From Sapria himalayana (Eukaryota > Streptophyta > Magnoliopsida > Malpighiales > Rafflesiaceae): a stretch of DNA of 64,000 bases. The notes beneath the pieces were generated by a model. The model did not search any database and was not told the DNA's origin. It saw only the letters and a program-made list of their open reading frames with translations. The stretch is from contig JAREIK010005785.1 in assembly GCA_029783825.1 (NCBI GenBank), positions 124,001 to 188,000 on the forward strand, written 5' to 3'. A program made the position numbers and the translations under genes. Of the stretch, positions 26,801-36,590 are shown in pieces (positions within the stretch are counted from its first letter, which is position 1; every line of letters begins with the position of its first letter).

Positions 26801-27500
26801 ATGAGGTCCTCTAAGAGAGGTTAGAACTTATAATGGTTACTATATGAATGTTTTTAAATTTCACACTAAATTGTATAGTTGTTATCATGCAACAAACAAT
26901 ACGAGGGTATGCATTAAAGGATCCGTATACAATGAAATTGAATATGACTATTACGAGACTTTGTCAAAGTGATCGAGTTAGAATTTGAAGCCCTCCCGGT
27001 TAAATTAACTGTATTATTCAAATGTGAATGATTTGATCAAACATCACATGTTAGTAGTGTTGTCCATCCTCGATATTAAATTGTTGATGTGCATAATAAA
27101 AAATGATTCAATATGTATGAACCTTTTGTATTAGTAGTGCAAGCATCACAGGTTTATTATTGTGAATATCTAGGTTAGAGTCATCCTAGAAAGGATTGGA
27201 AAGCTGTGTGCAAGATAAAAGCAAGGATTCAAATTGACATCCCCGCATTACCAAGAACTAATATCATAGAACTAGCTTTTCAAAATGATTACAATGATGT
27301 TATAATCGAAGCTGTGGTGGGGGATGAAGATGTCCTTTTAGTCACATCTTCTGAGATGGATATATGTGGGAATTTAGATGTTGATGAATATTTAATTGAT
27401 AATGAAGAAGAAATGAGTGATGAAGAAAAGTTTGAAAATGATGTACATTTGAAGTGGGTGATGAACTAGATTTGGATGATTCTGATGAGAATGAGTAAAA
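23826..27500 (+). pseudogene. Tnp2/DUF4218/DUF4216 CACTA transposase, decayed
   Basis: The first protein of a CACTA element, which binds the ends and cuts the transposon. The N-terminus at 23826 (EWMYNGR, then HPECMNGGKYIRC) is the usual TNPD start. At 24384-24850 and 24913-25395 the Tnp2 core is clear: CMINEDDDNDLKSYKICGH, PITPRLQRLYAS, YNLPPYLCLKEEFMF, SGWSTTGMLACPHSMED, HPFRHNTKNFIKNR. Around 25500-25620 it reads LLRHNLDVMHIEKIVFDNIF. DUF4218 follows at 25715-26050 (GMKSHDCHVLIQRLLPITLR). A DUF4216 C-terminus is at about 26880-27470, ending in an acidic tail. Many stops and frame changes across all exons show it is inactive. Exon limits were not fully resolved. Confidence 0.88.
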
Positions 27501-27612
27501 GTGAGTTTTATGTTATTTTAATCATTAATCATTTTTGTTTATGTTAATTGCCTTATGTTTTTTACTTATTGCTTACTAATCAATAATGTGTTGTTTATTA
27601 TTTTTAATAGAT

Positions 27613-29430
27613 ATGGCACGTGGACGAGGTAGAGGCAGCACGTTGCAAGGTCATACCAGTTCTGGTATATGTAGCAAGGCATTAGGTATGCACGAACATG
27701 GTAGAAGATCATGCGTGGATGAGATGCCACAGTAGACAGAGAAGGTTGTGAATGTACCGTAGTAGTAGCATCAGCAGACTGATCCACATAATGGTCCTGA
27801 GATTTGATGAATGATCAAGAGACGCGGGAGGGAGAGGAGGGAGAGGATGGAGATGTTGGAGAGTCTTCATCAGGGCACCCTACAGACGAGACTCTCTCAA
27901 TTGCTTAGTTTGATCCAACAATTGATAATCCGTAAGATATAAAACTTAACTAATGATTTATTAATTTCTTAATTTATCTCTAACTTGCTATTAAATTTTG
28001 GGTTACACGACAAAGTTAGAGTGTCTGTTTACATTTCTAGAGTTTTGAGGACAATTTTCAGGAAGTCCTTTAAACCTTATGGACATAATTAGAAGTCACT
28101 CACACATAGAGACCAATTAATAATTTGGAGAGAATTTAAGGTACATATTACTACCTAACATTTTTTACATATTTTATTTATTCTTTTGTTCACTAATTAA
28201 AAATCTTTTAATTATAATTGCAAAAAGTTTATAGGTGGACACAGCAAAAGGAGGCGATCAAAAGTGTGTTCTACAAACATACTACCAGTCGGTATAAAGA
28301 CACCATGTACGAGGTCAAAGATAAATGGTTGAAAAAAAGAGCAAGATTTCAGTATCCCAGATCATGTTTTTAAGGAGTGGCGGAGAAGATGGGAGGATCT
28401 TGATTATAGGAAGATGTTTGATAAACATAGTAGCAATCTTCGCTAATAGTGGGCCAGGGAGGGTAGTGGCATGTCAACACATACTTGTGGATCTCGCTCT
28501 ATGCGTGAGCATGAATGAGCATTGATATTATTTCTAATTTATACTTTTTATGTTTATTACTTTATGAATTATGTTAAATTATGCCTAATTTTCATTTGTC
28601 ATAAAATTTTTTTTTTCAATAGAATTAACGTATGTATTGTGTGTAATTAAAGACATGCAAGGAGGTTAAGAAGCACAGTGCTTCTCACTTATTCAAATAT
28701 ACTCACACGAAGGCTCATGATGATCAGACTTTTGTTGATCAGAGATCTCGTACAGCAAATGTAAGTTTTATTAAAAAAATATCTTTTCTCTTTTTTTGAA
28801 TATAAATTTAAATACATATCGTACATGTTTATTAGGAGATATATGAGGAAATATTAGTTGCTTCGACTCAAGTGTATTCCAGTCTACTTCAGATTCATGT
28901 GATGGTGCAATATGTAGTTCTCAATCATCAGCTCCACCAGTTGATGCGAATCAAATTTGGTATTCGGCTGTTGATGGCAAGGAGAAGATGTCTGTCTATG
29001 GCGTCGGTTCATCGACATCATCATTCTACTTGCATTGGCCACCAGATAATGAAGCTGCATTTTTAGGACTAGATTCGAATTTGTTCGTGATGATGGAGAA
29101 ATTTCAAAACGTGATGCGAAATGATATACAATATTAGTAGGCCGATACTGAGCGACGCATGATTGACTATGAGGATGATAAGTATGAGTTGCATCTGCAT
29201 TTTGACTAGCATACAAAGAAGTTTCAAGATGGAGGACTACAATTCAACTCTGATGATCTACCTTGGATTATTCACCGTAATGCTCTAGCTACAACATCAA
29301 CCCCATCACCTACAGCAGCACCTGCAGCAACCGCATCAGGACTAGCAGTAGTATACAGGTCAACCCTAGTACTCGACATCTCACCATGCAAACCAAATAT
29401 GTCTCAGCATAACGATTATGAAACTTGATC
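27613..29430 (+). pseudogene. TnpA-like second protein of nested CACTA, decayed
   Basis: From ATG 27613 it reads MARGRGRGSTLQGHTSSG. Matches to the plant En/Spm (transposase_24 type) protein follow: WREFK at 28128, a W-K-R-x-R-F/PDHVFKEWRRRWEDLDY block at 28325-28420 with a frame change, GSGMSTHTCGSRS at about 28460-28500, and the conserved VKKHSASHLFKYTHTKAHDD, then FVDQRSR box at 28670-28755. That exon ends at the donor GCAAAT|GTAAGT (28760) and continues after TTATTAG| at 28835 with EIYEEILVASTQV. An oligomerisation-like acidic region and a Pro/Thr/Ala tract end near 29430. Its role in relatives is binding subterminal repeats. Stops in several exons indicate decay. Confidence 0.75.
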
Positions 29431-29518
29431 GGTAAATCGTTAGTAATAGGTTTACCAACCAAAACCAGCTAATTACTGACCAAATAATTGGTCGATAATT
29501 AAGTGAATTTTAGTAGAG
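29431..29518. repeat. Right terminus of the nested CACTA
   Basis: tcggtaaatcgttag, ctaattactgaccaaa and ttggtcgataattaag motifs match the left subterminal repeats, and the end ttttagtagag mirrors the left CACTACTAAAA with one mismatch. It is much shorter than the left subterminal region. Confidence 0.75.
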
Positions 29519-30837
29519 ATCACACATCTTAGTATTATTCTCGCTTAGATACTTTTAACTTTAAAATTCTTATAAAATCCAATATATTAGAATTTATATA
29601 ATCATACATTTAAGTCAAAGAATAAATACACATAAAAAAATATAGCTTACAATATACACACATAATTCTCACTACAAATATGTTTTGTAATCCTCTATAT
29701 AAAAATATGAAAATGATTATGATACCTTACATACTTAAAAGCACTCATATAAAACATTAAATAATTATAAAAAAAATGATAAATTATATAATAATTGAGA
29801 AATATTGTTAGTTTCTTAAATATTGGATCATTTAAATCTCATAATGATTATAGTTTGCATATGTGTTTCAAAAGTTACATATAAAATTATATCATTTAAA
29901 TCCCAACAGATATCTTGAAGCATTGGGTGATTTCAGAATTTCCAAGACATACATAGAAGAATGCCCAACATCCTTTTTAAACTTATAAATTTCTGCAAAG
30001 TCCCAAAAAATCTGTAGCATGTCCCCACAACCCAAAATTTTTATAATTTATTATGTTTTTCAGATATATGTCAGCACCTTTTGTGCATTCATGATATGTT
30101 TCTTTTATTTTCAGATATTCTTTATGAAGTTCCATATGAAACACACCCATGGAATCCACATATAAACCATTTATATTCTGAATTTGAATATTGAGGTTTT
30201 GAGCATAGCTAGAACCATGGCTCCATCAATGTTAGTATGGAGCCACAAATGAATAATTTTTTCATAAGTTAGTCTGTTAGTGAAGAAAATCATCATGAAT
30301 GGTTCTCTCTAACATCCAGCATCCATTGCCCACAATTTTTTAGAAATGGAATTATGCACTAAAAACTCATTGATTTAAGAAGCATATTAGCTTCTTGATA
30401 ATCTCCTTTCAAAATTTATATGGAAATGCACCATTGAAGAAAGTAATGTATCATCTAAAAATGAAAGAAATAGATGAGTTGATGATAAATAAAAATCTTT
30501 GGAACACATTGAAATGTAAATACATTGTTCGCCAAACAGCAACAACATTTCATGTTCTTAATTAAGCCTCTCAGAGTCCACAAGTCAGCCATTATTGGTC
30601 CCCCACCACCTATCAAAGTAACAAACAATACCAAAGTAACAAAGAATATGAATATAATGCTTACCCAAATAAATCTTACAATATTTCACTCTACCATATT
30701 GCTGGTTCAACTGAGTTTTACCCTCAATAAAACATCGAGACTAAATCTCATTGTAGTGATGTAAATATGTCTAGGAGAACACAGTATCAAAAATAATAAT
30801 GAAAATATAAAGTTAACCCAAGATATTGATTCCTTAC
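29519..30837. other. Outer CACTA interior, right of the nested element
   Basis: AT-rich sequence with no firm gene. On the minus strand, about 29920-30260 is locally coding-like (for example DMLQIFWDFAEIYKFKKDVG near 29990), and may be further captured sequence downstream of the UTP6 exon, but I cannot match it to UTP6. Confidence 0.35.
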
Positions 30838-31400
30838 CATAAGCTTGTTGAGGTATGTAAGTTCCATTCAAATATACTCAACCCATAGATCTGAATTTGA
30901 GCAGATTCTTAAACCATTGTGCATAAGAACCCTATCAGTTGTAGCATTTAAGTTATGATTAAATTCCCAAGTTGCAGCATAAATCCAAACTTCAATAACC
31001 TTTGGATGAAATTGAATTGCTTGAGCTAGTACCTACATGAATTAAAATAAATGGATTAACCTAAAGAGGCCTAGAGCTCGATCATAAAACTAACCTAATA
31101 TAGCTATATCCAATGATAATAATGTGTCTATGCTCAGAAATGTCAATATTTTATTAATTTGATGCTACAGTAATATATGATGGCATGCTCTACAAGTTGA
31201 TTAATTCAAGTGAAATGGATCTAAGAATGATACAATAGATAGGGATGCTGATAAAAACATGAACATGTGTGAGATTGAAATAATCAAAAACATGATATGA
31301 TATGGAATTGCAAATTTTTTGCATTAAAACCCTAAAAATTGATTTAAAAAAAGAACAATACCTTCTTCATCATCAATATTTTACACGAGACCTTGTTTGT
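30838..31400 (-). pseudogene. UTP6: Captured fragment of UTP6 (U3 snoRNP protein 6)
   Basis: UTP6 is a HAT-repeat protein of the small-subunit processome acting in nucleolar pre-rRNA processing. An exon at 31032-30838 (minus) reads VLAQAIQFHPKVIEVWIYAA, TWEFNHNLNATTDRVLMHNG, LRICSNSDLWVEYI, stop, MELTYLNKL; this is the conserved HAT-repeat segment of plant UTP6, with one stop in place of Arg and a one-residue gap. It ends at a donor ATG|GTAAGG. Upstream, a short exon end MMKK at 31373-31362 ends at donor AAG|GTATTG, and the 329-bp intron closes at ATGTAG|GTACTA. The codons join in phase, so the fragment came from genomic DNA. It is far shorter than the full protein (over 600 residues) and lies inside the CACTA element. 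Confidence 0.8.
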
Positions 31401-32480
31401 GGTGCTCCTATAATTCGATGTTCATGCTTACCAAAGCGAAGATGGTTCAACGAGATGAAGTTATAGAGATTATGAAGAGGGTTCCATTTGGATGAAAAAA
31501 CATGAGCGCTTAATCATGGATTCATGGTATAAATAAAGTGCCTGATATACAGATGCATGAGTGAAGAAGTGAATGTTGGAGATGATATGGAAAAGCTATA
31601 GATTCCTGCAGCCAAGGATGGGATGCTGGTGTTCAGGTTTAGGTCTTGACTATTCTACACTGTATGTTGTGTTTTTCTGAAATCACATCGGATTTCTAAA
31701 ATGGCATCGAGCTTTTGAAAGCACAACAGTAGTAACTCTTGATATTTAGGTCTGTAAAAAAAAATTAAATTTAGCTATGAATTACTAAGGGAGAATCCAT
31801 CTCTAAAGTTGTTGCTAAATTTTCATATTATTTTATTTAAAAAAAACATATTATTTCATATAACCTTAATTAAATTGTATAAATTTATAACCCTACAAAA
31901 TGTATTATATTTCATATTTTTAATAATTTATGGATAAATCTATAATATTATTTTATAAATAAAAAAATATTATGAAATTATAAAAAAATATTTCATTAAT
32001 TAGCTTATATATATATATATATGGTTATACATATTTAAGAATTTAATATATTTTTATGAATATAATATGAAATAAATTTTTAGACATAAAAATTCATATT
32101 ATTTGATTTAATTTATAATTTATAAAAATCCTAAAATTACATAAAGTGAGAAGATTATAAAAAAAGATATATTTATTATTTTAATAAGAACGAAATATAA
32201 AAAGCTAATATTAAATATTTTACTCAAAGGTTTAACTATTATAAATTTCAGTAGTGCAAAAATAAAACTTGAATTCAAATCAATGTAGGGTCAGATTGGT
32301 AGTGCTCTTCAAAAGTGTTTATAGGACTAATAATAATTTTAAGTGTTTTTAGTACAAAAAAATATCATTAGTAATATTTTTAAAAACTCTTTAAAAACCA
32401 TAAAAAACATTTGAAGTATTCTTTTAATAAGCACATTGAGAAATTTTTTTTATAAATCATCAAAAGTTTTTGGATATAAT
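31401..32480. other. Outer CACTA interior, AT-rich
   Basis: A mixed stretch to about 31750, possibly 5' sequence of the captured gene, then strongly AT-rich. At 31790-31822 the phrase aatccatctctaaagttgtt plus gctaaatttt repeats a phrase found at 33757-33788 in the right subterminal region. Nothing else is recognised. Confidence 0.4.
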
Positions 32481-32989
32481 ATTGGTGTCAAATGGGCTAG
32501 GTGGCCAGGGCATGGCCCAAAGTCTGACACAATTCAGTCATGCCTAGCCCAACATGGCACCCTGCAATGTCATGCCCGGGCCCATGCTGGGTTGACCCTC
32601 TGCATGAATCATGTCGTGGCATGCCTAGAGATTTTGGCCCATGTGTCATGACAAGCATGGCATGGGTGCCTGGAACTTGGGCATGGTAGGGGGGATGATG
32701 TGGTGATGCACAATGGGCAATCACTTGACATGCCCAATGGGTGATGGTGATGTGGCGACATGCCCCTTAAAATCTTAATTTTTTTAAAAAAGACCCGCCC
32801 TGAGTCAAATCGACCCGTCCAACCTGACCAACCTAGTCTAAACCATTCAAACTTTGGCAGATTCCAAGCCACAGGTAGTGTCTGGTCCCGAACCACCGTG
32901 TCAGGCGTGCCATGACAGGGACATCAAGGCAGCCTAGAGGGGCCATAAAAAAATGGGAAAGGCTAGCCCAGCCCTTTTTACACATCTAA
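32481..32989. mobile_element. Small hAT-like non-autonomous element
   Basis: A sharply bounded GC-rich 509-bp island in AT-rich surroundings. Its ends form an imperfect inverted repeat: left TTGGTGTCAAATGGGCT, right (inverted) TAGATGTGTAAAAAGGGCT. It is flanked by 8-bp near-repeats gatataat (32473-32480) and gatgtaat (32990-32997), one mismatch, the TSD size of hAT transposons. Inside are many short GGGC/GGCCC and catggc palindromic motifs and no transposase. The hAT assignment is inference from TSD length and the TAGRTGTNAAA-like end; it could also be a captured fragment. Confidence 0.5.
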
Positions 32990-33590
32990 GATGTAATTAA
33001 TATATCTATTCATTTATACTCATATATCAATATATTTTATTTCAAATTTTTGAAAAATATGAATTTTTTTTAATTCAAATAATTCAATTTTTTTGAAATT
33101 ATATATTTTTTAAAGATTTATATAATCATAAAAGTAATTATTTATTTGTTTATTCAATAATTCACATTTTTTGTAAAATTTTTTTTCATACAAATAATTA
33201 TTTTAGGTTTTTATTAATACAATTATTTATGTATGTTCATTTATTACTACAAATATTTTAAAAAATATTTATAATTATAGAATTGATATTTTAATGTATA
33301 TATTAATAAGTATAGAATTTATATCATAATTAAATAATTTAAATAATGTTTTGTATTATTTTTTAAAATTTTCTAAAAGTAAAAATATTTATCTTAGTCT
33401 TTATTAATATAAATTTTTATTCGTATTTAGATATTTTTTAATTATTTAATTATAATATCCTATATTTATAATTATATAAGGAGAAGGTATCTTTCAAAGA
33501 TTCCTTATCCAATGACCATGACAGACCTTACATATATAAAATTTTAAAAAATATTAAAACAAATAATTCAGTTTAGATTAAAGAGAAAAA
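32990..33590. other. AT-rich spacer
   Basis: Strongly AT-rich with many A and T runs. No open frame, repeat unit or known motif seen. Confidence 0.5.
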
Positions 33591-34002
33591 TTAATCCCGA
33601 GCTAAATAGCTAGGGAAGAATGCCTAGCTAAATGGATATATTTTGTGATAATTATAATATAAGGAATAATCGCTTACTATTAATATATAATTATAAAAAA
33701 AATTTCTAGATAACTATTTAGCGAGAGATTTTATCTAAAGCTAATTAGCTAGAAAAAATCCATCTCTAAAGTTGTTGCTAAATTTGGTGCCAATCTTTGT
33801 GCAAAAATTTACGACATTATTAGCGAGGGACAAGTTTCCATCAAAAATATGCATCTCTAATCAGTCACAAATCTATTGCAAATTTTTCATTTAATCTAAA
33901 ATCATACATCCCTTGTTATACCCTAGCTAATCCCTCACAAATTAGCTAGGGATTATTTTTATAGATAAATTTTTATATTATAAACACACAATTTTTGTAG
34001 TG
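33591..34002. repeat. Outer CACTA right subterminal repeats and terminus
   Basis: Repeated agctaaatagctaggga, cctagctaaat, ttagcgaggga and tccctcacaaattagctag motifs, ending in TTTTTGTAGTG. They mirror the left end and, more loosely, the ends of the third CACTA element. TCT follows at 34003-34005. Confidence 0.8.
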
Positions 34003-35640
34003 TCTATCTATTAATCTATCTATTTATCTATCTATATGTCTACCTATTTGTCTATCAATCAATCTATCAAAATATATACATATTTGTCTAGCTAACTATC
34101 TATCTTTCTAAATTTCTATATATCTATTAGTCTCTCTATATATCTATCTTTATATGTATCTGTCTATCTATCTATCTATCAGCCTTTTAGTCTGTCTATC
34201 TGTCTATCTTTCTATCTATCTATATATCAATCAATCAATCTGTCTATCTATCAATCGATCTATCTATCTATCTATCGATCTACGTGTCTGTCTAACTATC
34301 TATCTACTTATCTGTCTATCTATCTATCTATATATCTATTTGTATGTCTGTCTATCTTTCTATCTATCTATATCTATCTATCTATCTATATATATCTATT
34401 TATCTATCTATCTATCTATCTATCTATATGTCTATTTATCTATCTATCTATCTATGAGTCTATCTATCTATATATCTTTCAATATGTCTATATATGTGCT
34501 TATATATGTGTCTATCTATGTGACTATGTGTCGTTCTATTTATCTATCAATATATCTATCTTTCTATATATCTATTAATCTATAGGTCAATTTATCAGGT
34601 TATCGATATGTGTATCTATATATCTATTCATTTGTCTATCTATCTGTATATCTATCTGTCTATTTGTCTATCTAACTAACTATCAATCAATAAATCAATA
34701 AATCTGTCTATCTATTTATCTATAAATCTATCTGTCTATCTGTTTATTATCTATCTATTTATCTATCTATCGATCTGTCTATCAATCATTCTATCTATAA
34801 GTCTCTCAATTTATCAATCAATGTGTCTAACAATAAATCTAGAAATCTATCTAACAGTATGTCTATCAATCTATTTTTCTAACTATCTATCTATCTTTCT
34901 ATCAATCAATCTATCAATCTGTCTATTGATGTATTTGTGTATCGATCTATATATGTATGTATCCTATCTATCTATCTATTTATCTATTTATTTATCTATC
35001 AATCTATTTGTCTATCTATCTATCTATTTATCTATTTGTTTATCTGTCAATCTATTTGTCTATCTATCTATCTGTCTTTCTATCTATCAGTCTTTCCATC
35101 AATCAACCTGCTAATCTATCTGTCTCACTATCTATCTATCTATCTATCTGTTTTTCTATCTATTTTTCAATCTATCAATCAATCTATCTATCTCTAAATA
35201 TGTTTATCTATCTATGAATATATCTGTCTATATATGTGTCTATGTATGTTCTTGTCTATCTGTCTATCGATCTATTAATCAATCAATATATCTATCTATC
35301 TATCTATATGTCTTTCTATCTATTGATCTGTCTATCTATTTTTTTATATGCCTACCTATCTATGTATTTATGTATCTATATATCTATATATCTATCTATC
35401 TATCTATCTAAATATCAATCAGTCTATCTTTCTATTTATTTATTTGCCTATCTATCTATTTATCTTTCAATCTATAAATCTATCTATTTAGATATCTATT
35501 TGTATATCTATTTGTCTATATATCTATCTATATTTTTATCTATATGTCTTTCTATAAATCATTCTATCTATATTTCTATATATCTATCTAACTATTTGAA
35601 AATTTGTCTATATATAAATCTATCTATCTATCTATCTATC

Positions 35641-35960
35641 TACTTGTTAATTTATTTGTCTATCTATCTAATAATAAAACTATCTATCTTTATGGCTAAC
35701 TATCTATCTTTCTTTCTTTCTATATATTAGTCTATCTATCTATTTTTCTATCAAACATTCTACATGTTAATTAGTTAGTTTATGTATCTATCTATCAACT
35801 TGTTTTTTTATTTGTCTATCTATCTAATAATAAATCTATCTATCAATATGTCTAACTATCTATCAATCTTTCTTTATATATATTAGTCTATCTATTTGTC
35901 TATCTATCTATATATCTATCTATTTTTTCTGTCAAACATTCTACCTATTAATTAGTTAGT
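35641..35960. repeat. Segmental duplication inside block C
   Basis: Two blocks share the order ctaataataaa, a tttctttctttc-like run or its degenerate form, tatatattagtctatctat, tcaaacattctac, ttaattagttag, at 35668-35780 and 35824-35955. Offsets range from 156 to about 181 bp because of indels. Confidence 0.7.
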
Positions 35961-36512
35961 CAATCAATCAATCTATCTATGTATATGTCTATCAATCTAT
36001 TTATATGTCTATCGATTTGTATATATACCAATCTATCTTACAATCTATCTATCTATCTATCTATTTATCTATCTGTCTATCTTTCTGTCTATCTATCTAT
36101 CTATTTATGAATCTTACTATATATCTATTTATCTATCTATCTATCTTTATGTATATCTTTCTATCTATATATTTTCTTATCCATCTATCTATCTTTCTAT
36201 TTGTCTATAAATATGTATATCTATCAGTCTATTTATATGACATTCTATCTATCTATCTATCGCTATATCAAACTATCTATTGAACTATCTATCTATCTGT
36301 ATGTCTATATATCTATCTATCTATCTATCTACCTACCTACCTACCTACCTACCTATCTGTCTGTCTATATATATATATCTGACTATATTTCTATCTTTCT
36401 ATTAGTGTATATATATTTGTATCTCTAACTATCTATCTATCTTTCTCTCTATCTATTTGGCTTTATGTCTGTCTATCTATCTATCTATTAATATATCTAT
36501 CTTTCTATCAAT

Positions 36513-36590
36513 CATATAATCTATCTACCTATCTATCTATCTATCAGTCAATCTATCTACCTATCTATCTATCTATCAGTCAATCTATCA
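36513..36590. repeat. 32-bp tandem duplication inside block C
   Basis: ctacctatctatctatctat plus cagtcaat repeats with a 32-bp period (cagtca at 36545 and 36577), near-perfect, so recent compared with the rest of the array. Confidence 0.75.

Larger units (their letters stand above)
19423..29518 (+). mobile_element. Nested CACTA (En/Spm) element with transposase
   Basis: It starts CACTACTAAAAATAAC and ends TTTTAGTAGAG, one base off the perfect inverse GTAGTG. ATC flanks it on both sides (19420-19422 and 29519-29521), a 3-bp TSD. Subterminal ACCGACCAAA / GGTCGGTAAT motifs at both ends differ from those of the outer element, so it is another family. It encodes on the plus strand a Tnp2-class transposase (23826-27510) and a TnpA-like protein (27613-29430), both decayed. 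Length is 10.1 kb, of which about 2.25 kb is an AT-only satellite. It inserted after the outer element. Confidence 0.88.
14371..34002 (-). mobile_element. Outer CACTA (En/Spm) element with captured gene sequence
   Basis: It begins CACTACAAAAA and ends TTTTTGTAGTG, an 11-bp perfect terminal inverted repeat, flanked by TCT. Both ends carry many copies of AGCTAGGGA-like subterminal motifs, typical of TnpA-binding regions. Total length is 19.6 kb, of which 10.1 kb is a second CACTA element nested at 19423-29518. The remaining 9.5 kb holds a minus-strand remnant of a TnpA-like protein, a minus-strand UTP6 fragment, a hAT-like small element and AT-rich sequence. No DDE transposase was seen, so it would need a transposase supplied by a relative. 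Orientation is set by the TnpA remnant. Confidence 0.88.

Noticed and set aside
28884..29216. Minus-strand 110-codon frame
   Set aside because: It lies antisense to the TnpA-like gene, whose plus-strand family motifs are recognisable.
19363..29541. A 23-bp target-site duplication around the nested element
   Set aside because: The left copy is separated from the CACTAC end by about 37 bp, so it is a pre-existing 57-bp host repeat. The true TSD is ATC.
31326..31336. Telomere-like or telo-box motif aaaccctaa
   Set aside because: It is a single nonamer within an intron of the captured fragment, expected by chance in a window of this size.
32436..32896. Small open frames on both strands in the GC-rich island
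   Set aside because: They coincide with the hAT-like non-autonomous element and have no recognisable protein motif.
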